From Emticicia sp051209875 (GTDB taxonomy: Bacteria; Bacteroidota; Bacteroidia; Cytophagales; Spirosomataceae), in contig NZ_JBNTQY010000001.1 of NCBI RefSeq assembly GCF_051209875.1, forward strand, positions 1,674,001-1,738,000: a DNA stretch of 64,000 nucleotides, read 5' to 3'. The notes below the pieces were generated by a model. The model saw only the letters and a program-made list of their open reading frames with translations. It was not told the origin of the DNA and did no database searches. How positions within the stretch are numbered: the stretch's first letter is position 1; each line of letters starts with the position of its first letter. Position numbers and translations under genes: made by a program. Shown one piece after another: positions 16,408-25,398 of this stretch.

Positions 16408-18696
16408 ATGTCGAAAATAAACCCTCAACCGCCCCTTGATTTTACAGGAATCGAAACATCAAAACCTGCTGAAGAAGCTGCGGGTTTTACGGCTGTCATT
16501 TCATCTGTAAAACATGTTTTTGGTGTTATGCCAATCAAGCGAGGAATCAAGGCATTACTAAATTTGAATCAAAAAGAGGGTGTTGATTGTCCAAGCTGTG
16601 CATGGCCCGACCCTGATGGCGAACGCTCAAAAATTGCCGAATACTGCGAAAATGGAGCAAAAGCCATTGCTGAAGAAGCCACAACTCGAAAAGTGACTCC
16701 TGTTTTTTTTCAAAAATACTCAGTTGATGAACTTTCTAAAAAGTCAGATTATTGGCTTGGTCAACAAGGACGTTTGACACATCCAATGGTTTTGAAGGAA
16801 GGGAAATCGCACTATGAAAAAATTTCTTGGGAGGAAGCCTTTCAAATAATCGGCTCTCATCTCAAAAATTTACCTTCACCCGATGAAGCAATTTTTTATA
16901 CTTCGGGTAGAACCAGCAATGAAGCGGCTTTTTTATACCAATTATTTGCTCGAATGTATGGTACAAACAATTTGCCTGATTGTTCAAATATGTGCCATGA
17001 ATCAAGTGGTTCAGCATTAAACGAAACATTGGGTTTAGGAAAAGGTTCGGTAAAATTAGATGATTTCGAAAAAGCCGAAGTGATTATGATTTTAGGTCAA
17101 AATCCAGGAACAAATCATCCTCGAATGCTTTCAGCTTTAGAAAAAGCCAAACGTGCTGGAGCTAAAATCATTTCTGTTAATCCTTTGATTGAGGCGGGTT
17201 TGGTCAAATTTAAACATCCGCAAGAAATAAGAGATGTGATTTTTGGTGGAGAAAAATTGACTGATATTTATTTACAAATTTGTATCAATGGAGATTTAGC
17301 TTTATTAAAAGCCATGAATAAAATTCTGATGGATGCGGAACGGAGGTTGGGTGATGTTTTTGATAAAAACTTTATAATTAGCCAGACTGAAGGCTATGAA
17401 GAGTATCTAAAAAGTCTTGAAAATGAAGATTTAGAACAACTTTCAGCAGTTTGTGGTATTCCTTTAATTAAAATTAAAGAAGCTGCAGAATTATTGATTT
17501 ACCATAATAAAATCATTGTTTGCTGGGCGATGGGTCTTACTCAACACAAAAATTCAGTAGCGACGATTCGAGAAGTAGTCAATCTTTTATTGCTAAAAGG
17601 AAGTATTGGAATTGAAGGTGGAGGAACTTGCCCTGTGCGTGGACATTCTAATGTACAAGGCGACCGCACCATGGGTATTTATGAAAAACCAAAGGCTCAG
17701 TTTTTAGATAAACTTCAAGAGGTTTTTGCTTTTGAACCTCCTCGTAAGCATGGTTTTGATACGGTTGAGGCTATTAATGCAATGGCCGAAAAGCAAGCCA
17801 AAGTTTTTATAGCAATGGGCGGGAATTTTCTCTCAGCAACACCTGATACCGAATTTACGGCAAAAGCTTTACAAAACTGTGATTTGACTGTGCATGTTTC
17901 GACAAAACTCAATCGTAGCCATTTAATTCATGGAAAAACTGCTTTGATTTTACCATGTTTTGGAAGAACTGACCTTGATTTTCAAGCTTCAGGAGAGCAG
18001 TTTGTAAGTGTCGAAGATTCGATGGGGGTGGTGCATAGTAGTAGAGGTGTATTAGACCCAATTTCGGAGCATTTGATGAGTGAACCAGCCATTATTGCAG
18101 GAATGGCAAAAGCTACGCTGTCAAGTACAAAACTTGACTGGGATAAGCTTGTGGCAAATTATGATAATATCAGAGATTTGATTGAGAAAACGATTGTAGG
18201 ATTTGAAAATTATAATAAAAGAATTAGTGTTGCTGGAGGATTTTATTTGCCTAACGCACCTCGGGAACAAAAATTTTTGACTGATACAGCTAAAGCTAAA
18301 TTTACAATCAATGAATTAGATACAATCAATCTCCTTGAGAATCAGTATTTGATGATGACAATACGCAGTCATGACCAATTCAATACGACTATTTATGGTT
18401 TAGATGACCGTTATCGAGGGATCTATAATGAACGAAGAATCATTATGATGAACGAAACCGATATGAAAGAAGCAAATCTACAAAAATACCAAGTTGTAAA
18501 CCTTTACAATGATTTTGGTGGGGTAGCACGTGTGGCTGAGAATTTTATTATTGTACCTTATAATATTCCTCGAAAATGCGTAGCAACCTATTTTCCAGAA
18601 GCCAACGTATTAGTACCAATTGATAGTTTTGCCGATATTAGTAAAACTCCCACTTCCAAGTCGGTAGTGATTACTATAGCTCCGAAGCATCAGTAG
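16408..18696 (+). CDS. FdhF/YdeP-family molybdopterin oxidoreductase
   Basis: 762 residues, single subunit, no signal peptide. The front has GVDCPSCAWPDP (C61, C64) and C80, as in YdeP-type proteins. The molybdopterin domain follows, with WEEAF, TSGRTSNEAAFLYQ, then C196-H197 in NMCHESSG, which sits where formate dehydrogenases carry the (seleno)cysteine-histidine pair. GGGTCPVRGHSNVQGDRTMG and the C-terminal dinucleotide-binding segment YRGIYNERRII are also clear. Relatives are annotated as formate dehydrogenase-like, but the substrate is unproven. No electron-transfer subunit is encoded nearby. fdhD directly upstream is presumably needed for maturation. Confidence 0.88.
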   Translation: MSKINPQPPLDFTGIETSKPAEEAAGFTAVISSVKHVFGVMPIKRGIKALLNLNQKEGVDCPSCAWPDPDGERSKIAEYCENGAKAIAEEATTRKVTPVFFQKYSVDELSKKSDYWLGQQGRLTHPMVLKEGKSHYEKISWEEAFQIIGSHLKNLPSPDEAIFYTSGRTSNEAAFLYQLFARMYGTNNLPDCSNMCHESSGSALNETLGLGKGSVKLDDFEKAEVIMILGQNPGTNHPRMLSALEKAKRAGAKIISVNPLIEAGLVKFKHPQEIRDVIFGGEKLTDIYLQICINGDLALLKAMNKILMDAERRLGDVFDKNFIISQTEGYEEYLKSLENEDLEQLSAVCGIPLIKIKEAAELLIYHNKIIVCWAMGLTQHKNSVATIREVVNLLLLKGSIGIEGGGTCPVRGHSNVQGDRTMGIYEKPKAQFLDKLQEVFAFEPPRKHGFDTVEAINAMAEKQAKVFIAMGGNFLSATPDTEFTAKALQNCDLTVHVSTKLNRSHLIHGKTALILPCFGRTDLDFQASGEQFVSVEDSMGVVHSSRGVLDPISEHLMSEPAIIAGMAKATLSSTKLDWDKLVANYDNIRDLIEKTIVGFENYNKRISVAGGFYLPNAPREQKFLTDTAKAKFTINELDTINLLENQYLMMTIRSHDQFNTTIYGLDDRYRGIYNERRIIMMNETDMKEANLQKYQVVNLYNDFGGVARVAENFIIVPYNIPRKCVATYFPEANVLVPIDSFADISKTPTSKSVVITIAPKHQ

Positions 18697-18771
18697 CCCC
18701 TGCCACCGATGGGGGGAGCTAGATACTCATTCTTAGAAAAATATTAATTATTTTTTCTTTAGTTTTTAAAG

Positions 18772-18790
18772 CCCTCCCCATCGGGGAGGG
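18772..18790. terminator. GC-rich hairpin between the oxidoreductase gene and glmS
   Basis: CCCTCCCC-ATC-GGGGAGGG lies between two convergent genes. A related arm (CCGATGGGGGGAGC, near 18706) lies upstream and could compete for pairing. Probably a bidirectional terminator. Confidence 0.6.
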
Positions 18791-18803
18791 TTGAGAGAGG
18801 CTA

Positions 18804-20642
18804 TTATTCAACAGTAACCGACTTAGCTAAGTTACGAGGTTGATCAACATTTCTGCCACGCATAACTGCGATATAATACGAAATTAATTGTAAAGGAATG
18901 GAAGTCAACAATGGTAAAAGTAAATCATTCGTACGAGGAACTTCAATGGTAAAATCAACCATTTTTGAAATAAGTGTATCTCCTTCAGTGACAATGGCAA
19001 TTACACGACCTTTTCGAGCTTTTACTTCCTGAATATTGGATACAATTTTCTCATAAGAACTGTCTTTTGTAGCAATAAATACTACTGGCATATCTTCATC
19101 AATCAAGGCGATAGGCCCATGTTTCATTTCAGCAGCAGGGTATCCTTCAGCGTGGATGTATGAAATTTCTTTCAATTTCAAAGCACCTTCCAAGGCTACA
19201 GGGAAATTAAGTCCACGACCCAAGAAAATAAAGTTTGAAGCAAAAGTGAAAAGCTTGGCTATATCTTTCACTTTTTCAGCATTTTTTAAAATTTTCTCAA
19301 CCTTTGCAGGAATAGCATCCAAACCAAAAATCAATTCACGATATAATTCGTGACTAATTGTACCTTTTTTCTGAGCAACTGCAAGAGCAATTAATGTCAA
19401 GACAGTTACTTGAGCAGTGAATGCTTTGGTACTTGCTACACCAATCTCCGGTCCAGCATGGGTATAAACGCCTGCATGTGTGATACGAGCAATTGACGAA
19501 CCAACCACATTACAAACACCAAGAATAATCGCTCCTTTTGATTTGGCTAATTCTAATGCCGCCATTGTATCGGCAGTTTCACCTGACTGAGAAATAGCAA
19601 TCACAATGTCACCTTCTTTAATAATTGGATTTCGATAGCGGAATTCAGAAGCGTATTCAACCTCAACATTAATACGTGCTAATTCTTCTAATAAATATTC
19701 ACCAACCAAACCAGCATGCCACGAAGTTCCGCAGGCTACAATCACAATACGCTTGGTCTTAGCTATTTTATCAAGATATGAACCCAAGCCTCCTAAAAGA
19801 AGTGTTGCATCTTCTGGATTAATACGTCCACGCATCGAATCAGCAATTGAACGAGGTTGCTCAAAAATTTCTTTGAGCATGAAATGGTCATAACCACCTT
19901 TTTCAATTGCTTCCAACTCTAACTCCACAGTTTGGATATAAGGGTCGATGTCTTCGTTAGATAAATTCTTGATTATCAATTCATTATCTTTTACAATGGC
20001 AATTTCATAATCATCCAAATAAACTACTTCTTTGGTATATTCGATAATAGGAGTAGCATCTGAGGCAAAGAAATATTCATTTTCACCAACACCAATAACC
20101 AACGGACTACCTTTGCGAGCAGCAATTAGTTGGGTTGGGTTTTCAGCATCAATGATTACAATGGCATAAGCCCCAACAACCTCGTGTAAAGCAATACGTA
20201 CCGCTTCTTCGAGCGAACAATTTTTGTTTTTCTGAATATCTTCTACAAAATTTACTAATACTTCAGTATCAGTTTGACTATGAAAAGTATATCCTTTATT
20301 AAGTAAGCTTTGTTTAATTGAAGAATAATTTTCAATAATTCCATTATGAATAATGGCAAATCGGCCACTATTTGAATAATGTGGGTGAGCATTCACATCG
20401 TTTGGTTCGCCATGCGTTGCCCAACGAGTATGTCCAATACCAATTTTTGCTAATAATTCTTTATCTTTTATCTCATTTTCAAGGTCAGATACTTTTCCTT
20501 TTTTCTTATAAACTTTTAAGCCATGACCATTCAGTAGAGCGATTCCAGCACTATCATACCCACGATATTCCAATCGTTTGAGTCCTTTGATGATTAGCGG
20601 AGCAGCTTCACGATGCCCCACATAAGCTACGATTCCACACAT
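18804..20642 (-). CDS. glmS: Glutamine-fructose-6-phosphate aminotransferase
   Basis: 612 residues. It makes glucosamine-6-phosphate from fructose-6-phosphate and glutamine, the entry step to peptidoglycan and lipopolysaccharide sugars. The N-terminal nucleophile is C2 in MCGIVAYVG. The glutaminase domain has LEYRGYDSAGIAL and GHTRWATHG. Two SIS domains follow (SQSGETADTMAALE and LGRGLNFPVALEGALKLKEI) and the C-terminus is LAKSVTVE. Cytoplasmic, normal length. It has its own -7 box, and no glmS ribozyme is expected or seen in the short leader. Confidence 0.98.
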   Translation of the reverse strand: MCGIVAYVGHREAAPLIIKGLKRLEYRGYDSAGIALLNGHGLKVYKKKGKVSDLENEIKDKELLAKIGIGHTRWATHGEPNDVNAHPHYSNSGRFAIIHNGIIENYSSIKQSLLNKGYTFHSQTDTEVLVNFVEDIQKNKNCSLEEAVRIALHEVVGAYAIVIIDAENPTQLIAARKGSPLVIGVGENEYFFASDATPIIEYTKEVVYLDDYEIAIVKDNELIIKNLSNEDIDPYIQTVELELEAIEKGGYDHFMLKEIFEQPRSIADSMRGRINPEDATLLLGGLGSYLDKIAKTKRIVIVACGTSWHAGLVGEYLLEELARINVEVEYASEFRYRNPIIKEGDIVIAISQSGETADTMAALELAKSKGAIILGVCNVVGSSIARITHAGVYTHAGPEIGVASTKAFTAQVTVLTLIALAVAQKKGTISHELYRELIFGLDAIPAKVEKILKNAEKVKDIAKLFTFASNFIFLGRGLNFPVALEGALKLKEISYIHAEGYPAAEMKHGPIALIDEDMPVVFIATKDSSYEKIVSNIQEVKARKGRVIAIVTEGDTLISKMVDFTIEVPRTNDLLLPLLTSIPLQLISYYIAVMRGRNVDQPRNLAKSVTVE

Positions 20643-20704
20643 AATATATAATAGGTTTTACTGACTATTAAAAGAATAGTACAATATAATTGATTATTAA
20701 GAAG

Positions 20705-20712
20705 CAAATGTA
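20705..20712 (-). promoter_or_regulatory. -7 box TACATTTG before glmS
   Basis: Exact TAnnTTTG match on the minus strand, 63 bases before the ATG. A TTTG lies 16 bases further upstream, slightly closer than the usual -33 spacing. Confidence 0.55.
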
Positions 20713-20734
20713 TAAAAAAAATCCAATACAAATA

Positions 20735-20762
20735 AAAAGAGAAGACCTAAATCTTCTCTTTT
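20735..20762 (-). terminator. Terminator of the DUF4270 gene
   Basis: AAAAGAGAAGA, loop of 6, TCTTCTCTTTT and a T-rich tail on the minus strand. It ends just before the glmS promoter. Confidence 0.75.
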
Positions 20763-20787
20763 ACTTAATTAGCCTTATGATAATATT

Positions 20788-22179
20788 TTATTTCTTGGCC
20801 GAATAATAGACATTTAATTTAATACTTTTAAAGACAGCTCTTGAAACATTCGTATTATTGATACCAATGGTTGTGGTCGTAAGCACACTTGGAACAAGAA
20901 CTAATCCATCAGAAGTTTGCTTTTTACTGATTAAATCTTGTAAATAAGAAGTGAAATTAAAAGTATAATTATTGTTAGTAGAACTATAAGCTGCCACGTA
21001 TTGTGTACCAGAAATGGCATCCAAAGCTACATAGTCAATCACATTGCTGGATGTTTTCTTTAGTCGATTATCTGTACCAATTTGGACTAAAGCAAATTGA
21101 GCAGGCGGTCTGAAATTTCCTGTAATTTGGTCTAAATCAGGTTCAATGACCAACTCCGCTTTATTAATTGTTATATCTTTATTTTTTTGCAAAGCTGCCA
21201 ATGTGGGGAAAATCATCTTAGTCGAAACTCCCGAGCCTGTTTGCATATAGGTTTTGTTGTTAGTCAAATTTGACGGAATGGCTTGTAAAGATTTAATATT
21301 CTGTAAGGCAGTTCCCGTTCGATTAGTTTTAATTTGACTAAATCGTTTTGCAAGAAAAGTCAAAGGAATACTTTTTCTATCAGTACTATTGGTGGTATGA
21401 TAATACAATTGTATAAAACTATTAGAAATAGATAGCCCATAGATAGCTCCTGCATCTTGATTAGCTACAAAAGCAAATCCTTTTACCGCACTGGTAAATT
21501 TATCAATCGAAGTTCCAGCATCCTTTCCTACTAAATCATATAATTCTTGACCAAAAGAGTCAGGTAATTTATATCTTAATAAACTATCTTGTGCAGTTGA
21601 ATAGGCACGTTTCAAATCTTTAAAACTAAATTCTTTACTTGCAATGGGTGTTGGGTTGTAGGCTAAAGCATCATCTTTTGTGTAATTTTGAGCACTCACA
21701 AAATCTTCTGTCAAACGATGAACTGAAACAGTAATAGGTTTAGTTGAATCACCATAGACAAAACTATCATTTGCTAAGTAAACATATACAGAATCATAGA
21801 CCGTCAAACCTGAGTCAGCAGCTGGAAATTTAAGAATAGCAAATGCTTCACTACTGGCTAAATAAGGTAAGGTAATTTGAGCAAATGCTTTTGCTGAAAC
21901 AGTACCAAATACTGGGTCTTTGTAAGAGCCAATGACACCACTCGATTGCCCAGAGGTAACAGTTGAATCAAGCATGACGGTTGATGATGCCACTTTTACT
22001 GTATCAGTAAAAACAGTTACAATTTGGCCACCAGTGCTTGGTGTATCAAGAGCGATACCTATTGGATCTTGACAAGAGAAAAAGAAAGCAGAAAATAGCA
22101 CTAATGCTAAATTACGCCATATATTATTCAGGGACAAGTTCTGTGTAGAGGTTAAAATAAGTTTCTGTAACATCATCAT
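20788..22179 (-). CDS. DUF4270 lipoprotein
   Basis: The lipoprotein signal LALVLFSAFFFSC is followed by QDPIGIALDTP. The conserved body has DSVTSGQSSGVIGSYKDP-like strands, YDSVYVYL, LTEDFVSAQNY and a C-terminal DGLVLVPS. This is the DUF4270 family, secreted beta-rich proteins of unknown role found near the one-domain glycogen synthase in Bacteroidota. The start is uncertain. The frame is open to 22218, an ATG triplet lies at 22179-22171, and a TTG at 22137 would give the most usual signal-peptide length. The first two overlap the upstream gene's 3' end, which suggests translational coupling. Confidence 0.82.
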   Translation of the reverse strand: MMMLQKLILTSTQNLSLNNIWRNLALVLFSAFFFSCQDPIGIALDTPSTGGQIVTVFTDTVKVASSTVMLDSTVTSGQSSGVIGSYKDPVFGTVSAKAFAQITLPYLASSEAFAILKFPAADSGLTVYDSVYVYLANDSFVYGDSTKPITVSVHRLTEDFVSAQNYTKDDALAYNPTPIASKEFSFKDLKRAYSTAQDSLLRYKLPDSFGQELYDLVGKDAGTSIDKFTSAVKGFAFVANQDAGAIYGLSISNSFIQLYYHTTNSTDRKSIPLTFLAKRFSQIKTNRTGTALQNIKSLQAIPSNLTNNKTYMQTGSGVSTKMIFPTLAALQKNKDITINKAELVIEPDLDQITGNFRPPAQFALVQIGTDNRLKKTSSNVIDYVALDAISGTQYVAAYSSTNNNYTFNFTSYLQDLISKKQTSDGLVLVPSVLTTTTIGINNTNVSRAVFKSIKLNVYYSAKK

Positions 22180-22936
22180 CTTCGATGTTTGCGTCGATTG
22201 TGTTTGCTGCAATTTCATTCAAAAGTTTACTTAAATTTTCATTCATATCCTCATTGGCTTTCACAACTGAGTCGGCATATTGACAACCTATTTTGATAAA
22301 CCCTTCAAAATCTGCTGAACGCAAATTGGCCAAGTTTTCATCAGAAACATCCATTGACTTTGCTTTTTCTACAATATCTTCATCAAATTTATGCTCAAAG
22401 ACATTGTTATAAACCGTAAAAACAGACTTTGTATCTTTGAAAACAGGGTCATTTTTATAGGTTGTTTTCAAATACAATGGAATCAAGGCAGTCATCCAAT
22501 CGGTACAGTGAACAATATCAGGAGCCCAACCTAATTTTTTTACTGTTTCGAGAACTCCTTTGCAAAAGAAGATGGTTCTTTCATCGTTATCGTCGTAGAA
22601 ACTTCCTTCTTTATCTAAGAAAACGTATTTTCTATTGAAATAGTCTTCATTGTCTAAAAAATAAACTTGAAGTTTAGCACTTGGAATAGAAGCGACTTTG
22701 ATAATCAAAGGTTTTTCATCTTCACCGACAGTGATGTTAATGCCTGATAATCGAACTACCTCGTGGAGACGATTTTTGCGTTCATTAATAGAACCAAAAC
22801 GAGGAATCAAAATTCTAATCTCCATGCCTTTCTCTTGCATGGCTTGCGGAAGTTTACGAAGGAAGTCAGCTACTTCTGAAACTTGCAGGAAGGGATTTAT
22901 CTCACTCGCAACGTATAGAATACGGAGTTTACGCAT
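22124..22936 (-). CDS. One-domain glycogen/starch synthase-like protein (GT5 N-terminal half)
   Basis: 270 residues covering only the N-terminal Rossmann domain of GT5 synthases: ILYVASEINPF, RILIPRFGSINERKN, VYFLDNEDYFNR, DDNDERTIFFCKGVLE, PDIVHCTDWMTALIPLYLK and FTVYNNVFE. The C-terminal ADP-binding half is absent. The ADP-glucose motif KTGG/KVGGLADV is replaced by QVSEVADF (Q18), so ordinary transferase activity looks unlikely. Proteins of this size and neighbourhood are common in Bacteroidota and are usually named glycogen synthase by domain match only. It overlaps the DUF4270 gene and has a clear -7 box upstream. Confidence 0.88.
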   Translation of the reverse strand: MRKLRILYVASEINPFLQVSEVADFLRKLPQAMQEKGMEIRILIPRFGSINERKNRLHEVVRLSGINITVGEDEKPLIIKVASIPSAKLQVYFLDNEDYFNRKYVFLDKEGSFYDDNDERTIFFCKGVLETVKKLGWAPDIVHCTDWMTALIPLYLKTTYKNDPVFKDTKSVFTVYNNVFEHKFDEDIVEKAKSMDVSDENLANLRSADFEGFIKIGCQYADSVVKANEDMNENLSKLLNEIAANTIDANIEDDDVTETYFNLYTELVPE

Positions 22937-22981
22937 ATCTTAAAAATATTATTAGTGGGAGGTATCTTCCAAAAAAGTACG

Positions 22982-22989
22982 CAAAGATA
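22982..22989 (-). promoter_or_regulatory. -7 box TATCTTTG before the GT5-like gene
   Basis: Exact TAnnTTTG match on the minus strand, 46 bases before the ATG. Confidence 0.6.
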
Positions 22990-23122
22990 CGAAAAAAACT
23001 AATAAATTATATAAAATCTTTGAAAATGGCAGTAGGAAAGTATGTAAAATGGCTAAAAATTGACTTAATAAGTCAAAAAATGTAGTTATTTTATGTAAGG
23101 AAATAGTATTAATAGATTTGTT

Positions 23123-23163
23123 AAAGAACAAAAAGGGGTTTAAAACACCCTTTTTTGTTCTTT
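23123..23163. terminator. Strong terminator downstream of the divIC region
   Basis: AAAGAACAAAAAGGGG pairs with CCCTTTTTTGTTCTTT around a short AT loop, with one G-U pair. It lies just past the stop of the open stretch at 23168-23356 and would end minus-strand transcription from divIC. Confidence 0.7.
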
Positions 23164-23167
23164 ATTA

Positions 23168-23356
23168 TTACTTTTTAATTTGTTTTCTTATTTCACTAAG
23201 CGACTGGTCAATTATCAGACGACCATCCTTGAAAACTTCTTTATAATTCGCCTTCTTTTTTTTCTTTCCAAGATTAAGGTGAAAATGCAGTTCAATAATT
23301 TCATCAACTACGAAGTTTTTACTTAAAATTTGGGCAAAATAAAAAGAAACAAACTT
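23168..23356 (-). other. 62-codon open stretch directly behind divIC, no ATG
   Basis: After the divIC TAG the same frame stays open for 62 codons to a TAA at 23168. The peptide looks protein-like, with VVDEIIELHFHLNLGKKKKK, then a KDGRLIIDQSLSEIRK segment and a lysine-rich end. There is no ATG, GTG or TTG in frame, so it would need ATT or another rare start, readthrough of the TAG, or it is a decayed gene. The following terminator fits a transcript that includes it. I do not recognise a family. Confidence 0.35.
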
Positions 23357-23683
23357 CTATTCTTCATCTTTCTCCACCGATTGATTGTCTTCATCAACAA
23401 TCACAAAAACAGTTTCACCAGTTTTTTTCATTAGGTATTTTTCACGAGCAAATTTTTCCATTGATTTTGTATTGCCCATTACTTCTTTTTCTTCTTCTTT
23501 TACTTTTTTTAGTTCATCAACATAATATTCTTGTTGCTCTTCTAAGTCAGAGAGTTTTTGCCAAAGTCTGAACTGTGCAATAAGATTGCTACCATCAAAA
23601 AAGATTACCCAAACCAATAAACTTGCGAGTGTAAGTACGTAGAAACGGTACTTCATGGCGAATGCAGGAACGTAGATTTTCAT
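23357..23683 (-). CDS. Septum formation initiator, FtsB/DivIC family
   Basis: About 109 residues from the ATG at 23683; another ATG lies at 23656. A short cytoplasmic end is followed by a membrane segment (FYVLTLASLLVWVIFF) and then a coiled coil (LWQKLSDLEEQQEYYVDELK and onward), ending in an acidic tail. This is the layout of FtsB/DivIC, a bitopic divisome protein that bridges FtsL and FtsQ. The frame opens at 23761, but a TACTTTTG promoter box at 23717-23724 rules out that start. It lies downstream of eno on the same strand, as in many Bacteroidota. Confidence 0.85.
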   Translation of the reverse strand: MKIYVPAFAMKYRFYVLTLASLLVWVIFFDGSNLIAQFRLWQKLSDLEEQQEYYVDELKKVKEEEKEVMGNTKSMEKFAREKYLMKKTGETVFVIVDEDNQSVEKDEE

Positions 23684-23716
23684 AATATAGGAAATTTTAT
23701 AAGCACGATTGTGATT

Positions 23717-23724
23717 CAAAAGTA
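23717..23724 (-). promoter_or_regulatory. -7 box TACTTTTG before divIC
   Basis: Exact TAnnTTTG match on the minus strand, with a TTG 20 bases upstream (23745-23747). It defines the divIC start as 23683 or 23656. Confidence 0.6.
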
Positions 23725-23745
23725 GAAAATCGGTATTTATAAAAC

Positions 23746-23782
23746 AAAAAAAGTCTGCCAAAAATTTTGACAGACTTTTTTT
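23746..23782 (-). terminator. Terminator of eno
   Basis: AAAAAAAGTCTG, one mismatch, CAAAA/TTTTG, then CAGACTTTTTTT. It is symmetric, with T-runs on both strands. It overlaps the divIC -33 position. Confidence 0.65.
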
Positions 23783-23864
23783 CGAGTCAATAGTTTATGG
23801 ACGACGGTCGATAGATTTATTTAATTAAATACTATCGTCTGTTGACGGTGGACTATCGACTAAA

Positions 23865-25142
23865 TTAGAACTTCAAACCTGGGAAAGTAGCCGAATCACC
23901 CAATTCTTCTTCGATACGAAGCAATTGGTTGTATTTAGCCATACGGTCAGAACGTGAAGCTGAACCAGTTTTGATTTGACCAGTATTCAATGCTACTGCT
24001 AAGTCAGCGATTGTTGCATCTTCAGTTTCACCCGAACGGTGCGACATGATGCTCTTATATTTATTTTTATGAGCCAAATTCACTGCGTTGATCGTTTCTG
24101 TCAAAGAACCAATTTGGTTTACTTTTACCAAAATCGCATTAGCAATTCCTTTATCAATACCTTCTTGTAAACGTTTTACATTTGTTACAAACAAGTCATC
24201 ACCTACTAATTGGCATTTACTACCAATCAAGCGAGTTTGTTCTGCCCAACCTGCCCAATCGTCTTCAGCCATACCATCTTCGATTGAGATAATTGGATAT
24301 TTACCAACCCAGGTTTCCCAATAAGCAGCCATCTCTTGTGAATTTAATTGCTTACCATCTGATTTTTTGAAAGTATAAAGACCAGTTTCGGCATTATAGA
24401 ATTCTGAAGCAGCAGCATCCATGGCAATAAATACATCTTCACCAGCTTTGAAACCAGCTTTTTCGATTGATTGCAATACGATTTCGATAGCCTCTTCATT
24501 CGATTTGATGTTTGGTGCAAAACCACCTTCATCACCTACGTTTGTAGAGTAACCTTTCGATTTCAATACTTTTTTCAAAGTATGGAAAATATCAGTTCCC
24601 ATTTGCAAAGCATGTGAGAAAGACTCAGCTTTTGCAGGCATTACCATGAATTCTTGGAAATCAATCGAGTTATCAGCGTGCGAGCCACCATTCAAGATAT
24701 TCATCATTGGAACTGGCAATGTGTTGGCATTGACACCGCCTAAATAGCGATACAATGACAAACCTGCTTCAAAAGCTGCAGCTTTGGCTACTGCCAATGA
24801 TACACCTAAGATAGCGTTTGCTCCAAGATTTCCTTTGTTTGGAGTGCCATCAAGGTCAATCATGATTTTATCAATCAGATTTTGCTCAAAAACATTTGCT
24901 CCTAATATTTCGTTGGCGATGGTATCGTTTACATTTTTAACGGCCTTTAAAACGCCTTTCCCTTGATAAACTTTTGCATCATCATCACGTAATTCAACGG
25001 CTTCGTGGATACCAGTTGAAGCACCCGAAGGCACAGCGGCACGTCCTAAATAACCGTTATCTGTCAATACGTCCACCTCGATGGTAGGGTTTCCTCTCGA
25101 ATCGAGAATTTGTCTGGCGTGTACTCTAACAATTTGGCTCAT
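23865..25142 (-). CDS. eno: Enolase
   Basis: 425 residues, full length. It converts 2-phosphoglycerate to phosphoenolpyruvate in glycolysis and is cytoplasmic. Visible family signatures are the N-terminal ARQILDSRGNPTIEVDV, SGASTGIHEAVELRD, NVGDEGGFAPN, the metal-site segment SIEDGMAEDDW, VGDDLFVTN, the catalytic lysine in ILVKVNQIGSLTE and SHRSGETEDATIADLAVAL. It has its own promoter box and a leader with a small hairpin. Confidence 0.98.
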   Translation of the reverse strand: MSQIVRVHARQILDSRGNPTIEVDVLTDNGYLGRAAVPSGASTGIHEAVELRDDDAKVYQGKGVLKAVKNVNDTIANEILGANVFEQNLIDKIMIDLDGTPNKGNLGANAILGVSLAVAKAAAFEAGLSLYRYLGGVNANTLPVPMMNILNGGSHADNSIDFQEFMVMPAKAESFSHALQMGTDIFHTLKKVLKSKGYSTNVGDEGGFAPNIKSNEEAIEIVLQSIEKAGFKAGEDVFIAMDAAASEFYNAETGLYTFKKSDGKQLNSQEMAAYWETWVGKYPIISIEDGMAEDDWAGWAEQTRLIGSKCQLVGDDLFVTNVKRLQEGIDKGIANAILVKVNQIGSLTETINAVNLAHKNKYKSIMSHRSGETEDATIADLAVALNTGQIKTGSASRSDRMAKYNQLLRIEEELGDSATFPGLKF

Positions 25143-25180
25143 AAGTTAAACTAAGCTTTTTTGGTTGTAAAAAATATTGG

Positions 25181-25200
25181 TATCGTGCTTCAACACGATA
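25181..25200 (-). other. Hairpin in the eno leader
   Basis: TATCGTG-CTTCAA-CACGATA. It lies downstream of the eno -7 box and about 40 bases before the ATG. On the minus strand it is followed by CCAATATTTTTT, so it resembles a terminator or attenuator. It could also end yicC transcripts. Confidence 0.45.
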
Positions 25201-25220
25201 TTTTCTTTGGATATATCATG

Positions 25221-25228
25221 CAAAAGTA
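25221..25228 (-). promoter_or_regulatory. -7 box TACTTTTG before eno
   Basis: Exact TAnnTTTG match on the minus strand, about 80 bases before the ATG. Confidence 0.55.
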
Positions 25229-25398
25229 CGAATCTTTTAAGGATATGTGAAGGAAATAATTATTAAATTTGTCGATTTGGAAATTTGGAGAATTGATAAT
25301 TTGGAATTTAGTAAAAATAAATTAATAGTTTTAGGACATTACCAACATTATGAAATTAGCATATTTCTGCATTTCCCGATCTCAAGATTGTTAAATTA

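Noticed and set aside
23793..23860. Imperfect CTATCG/GTCGAT repeats near the eno stop
   Set aside because: They are short and degenerate and resemble decayed intergenic sequence. I could not define a clear unit.
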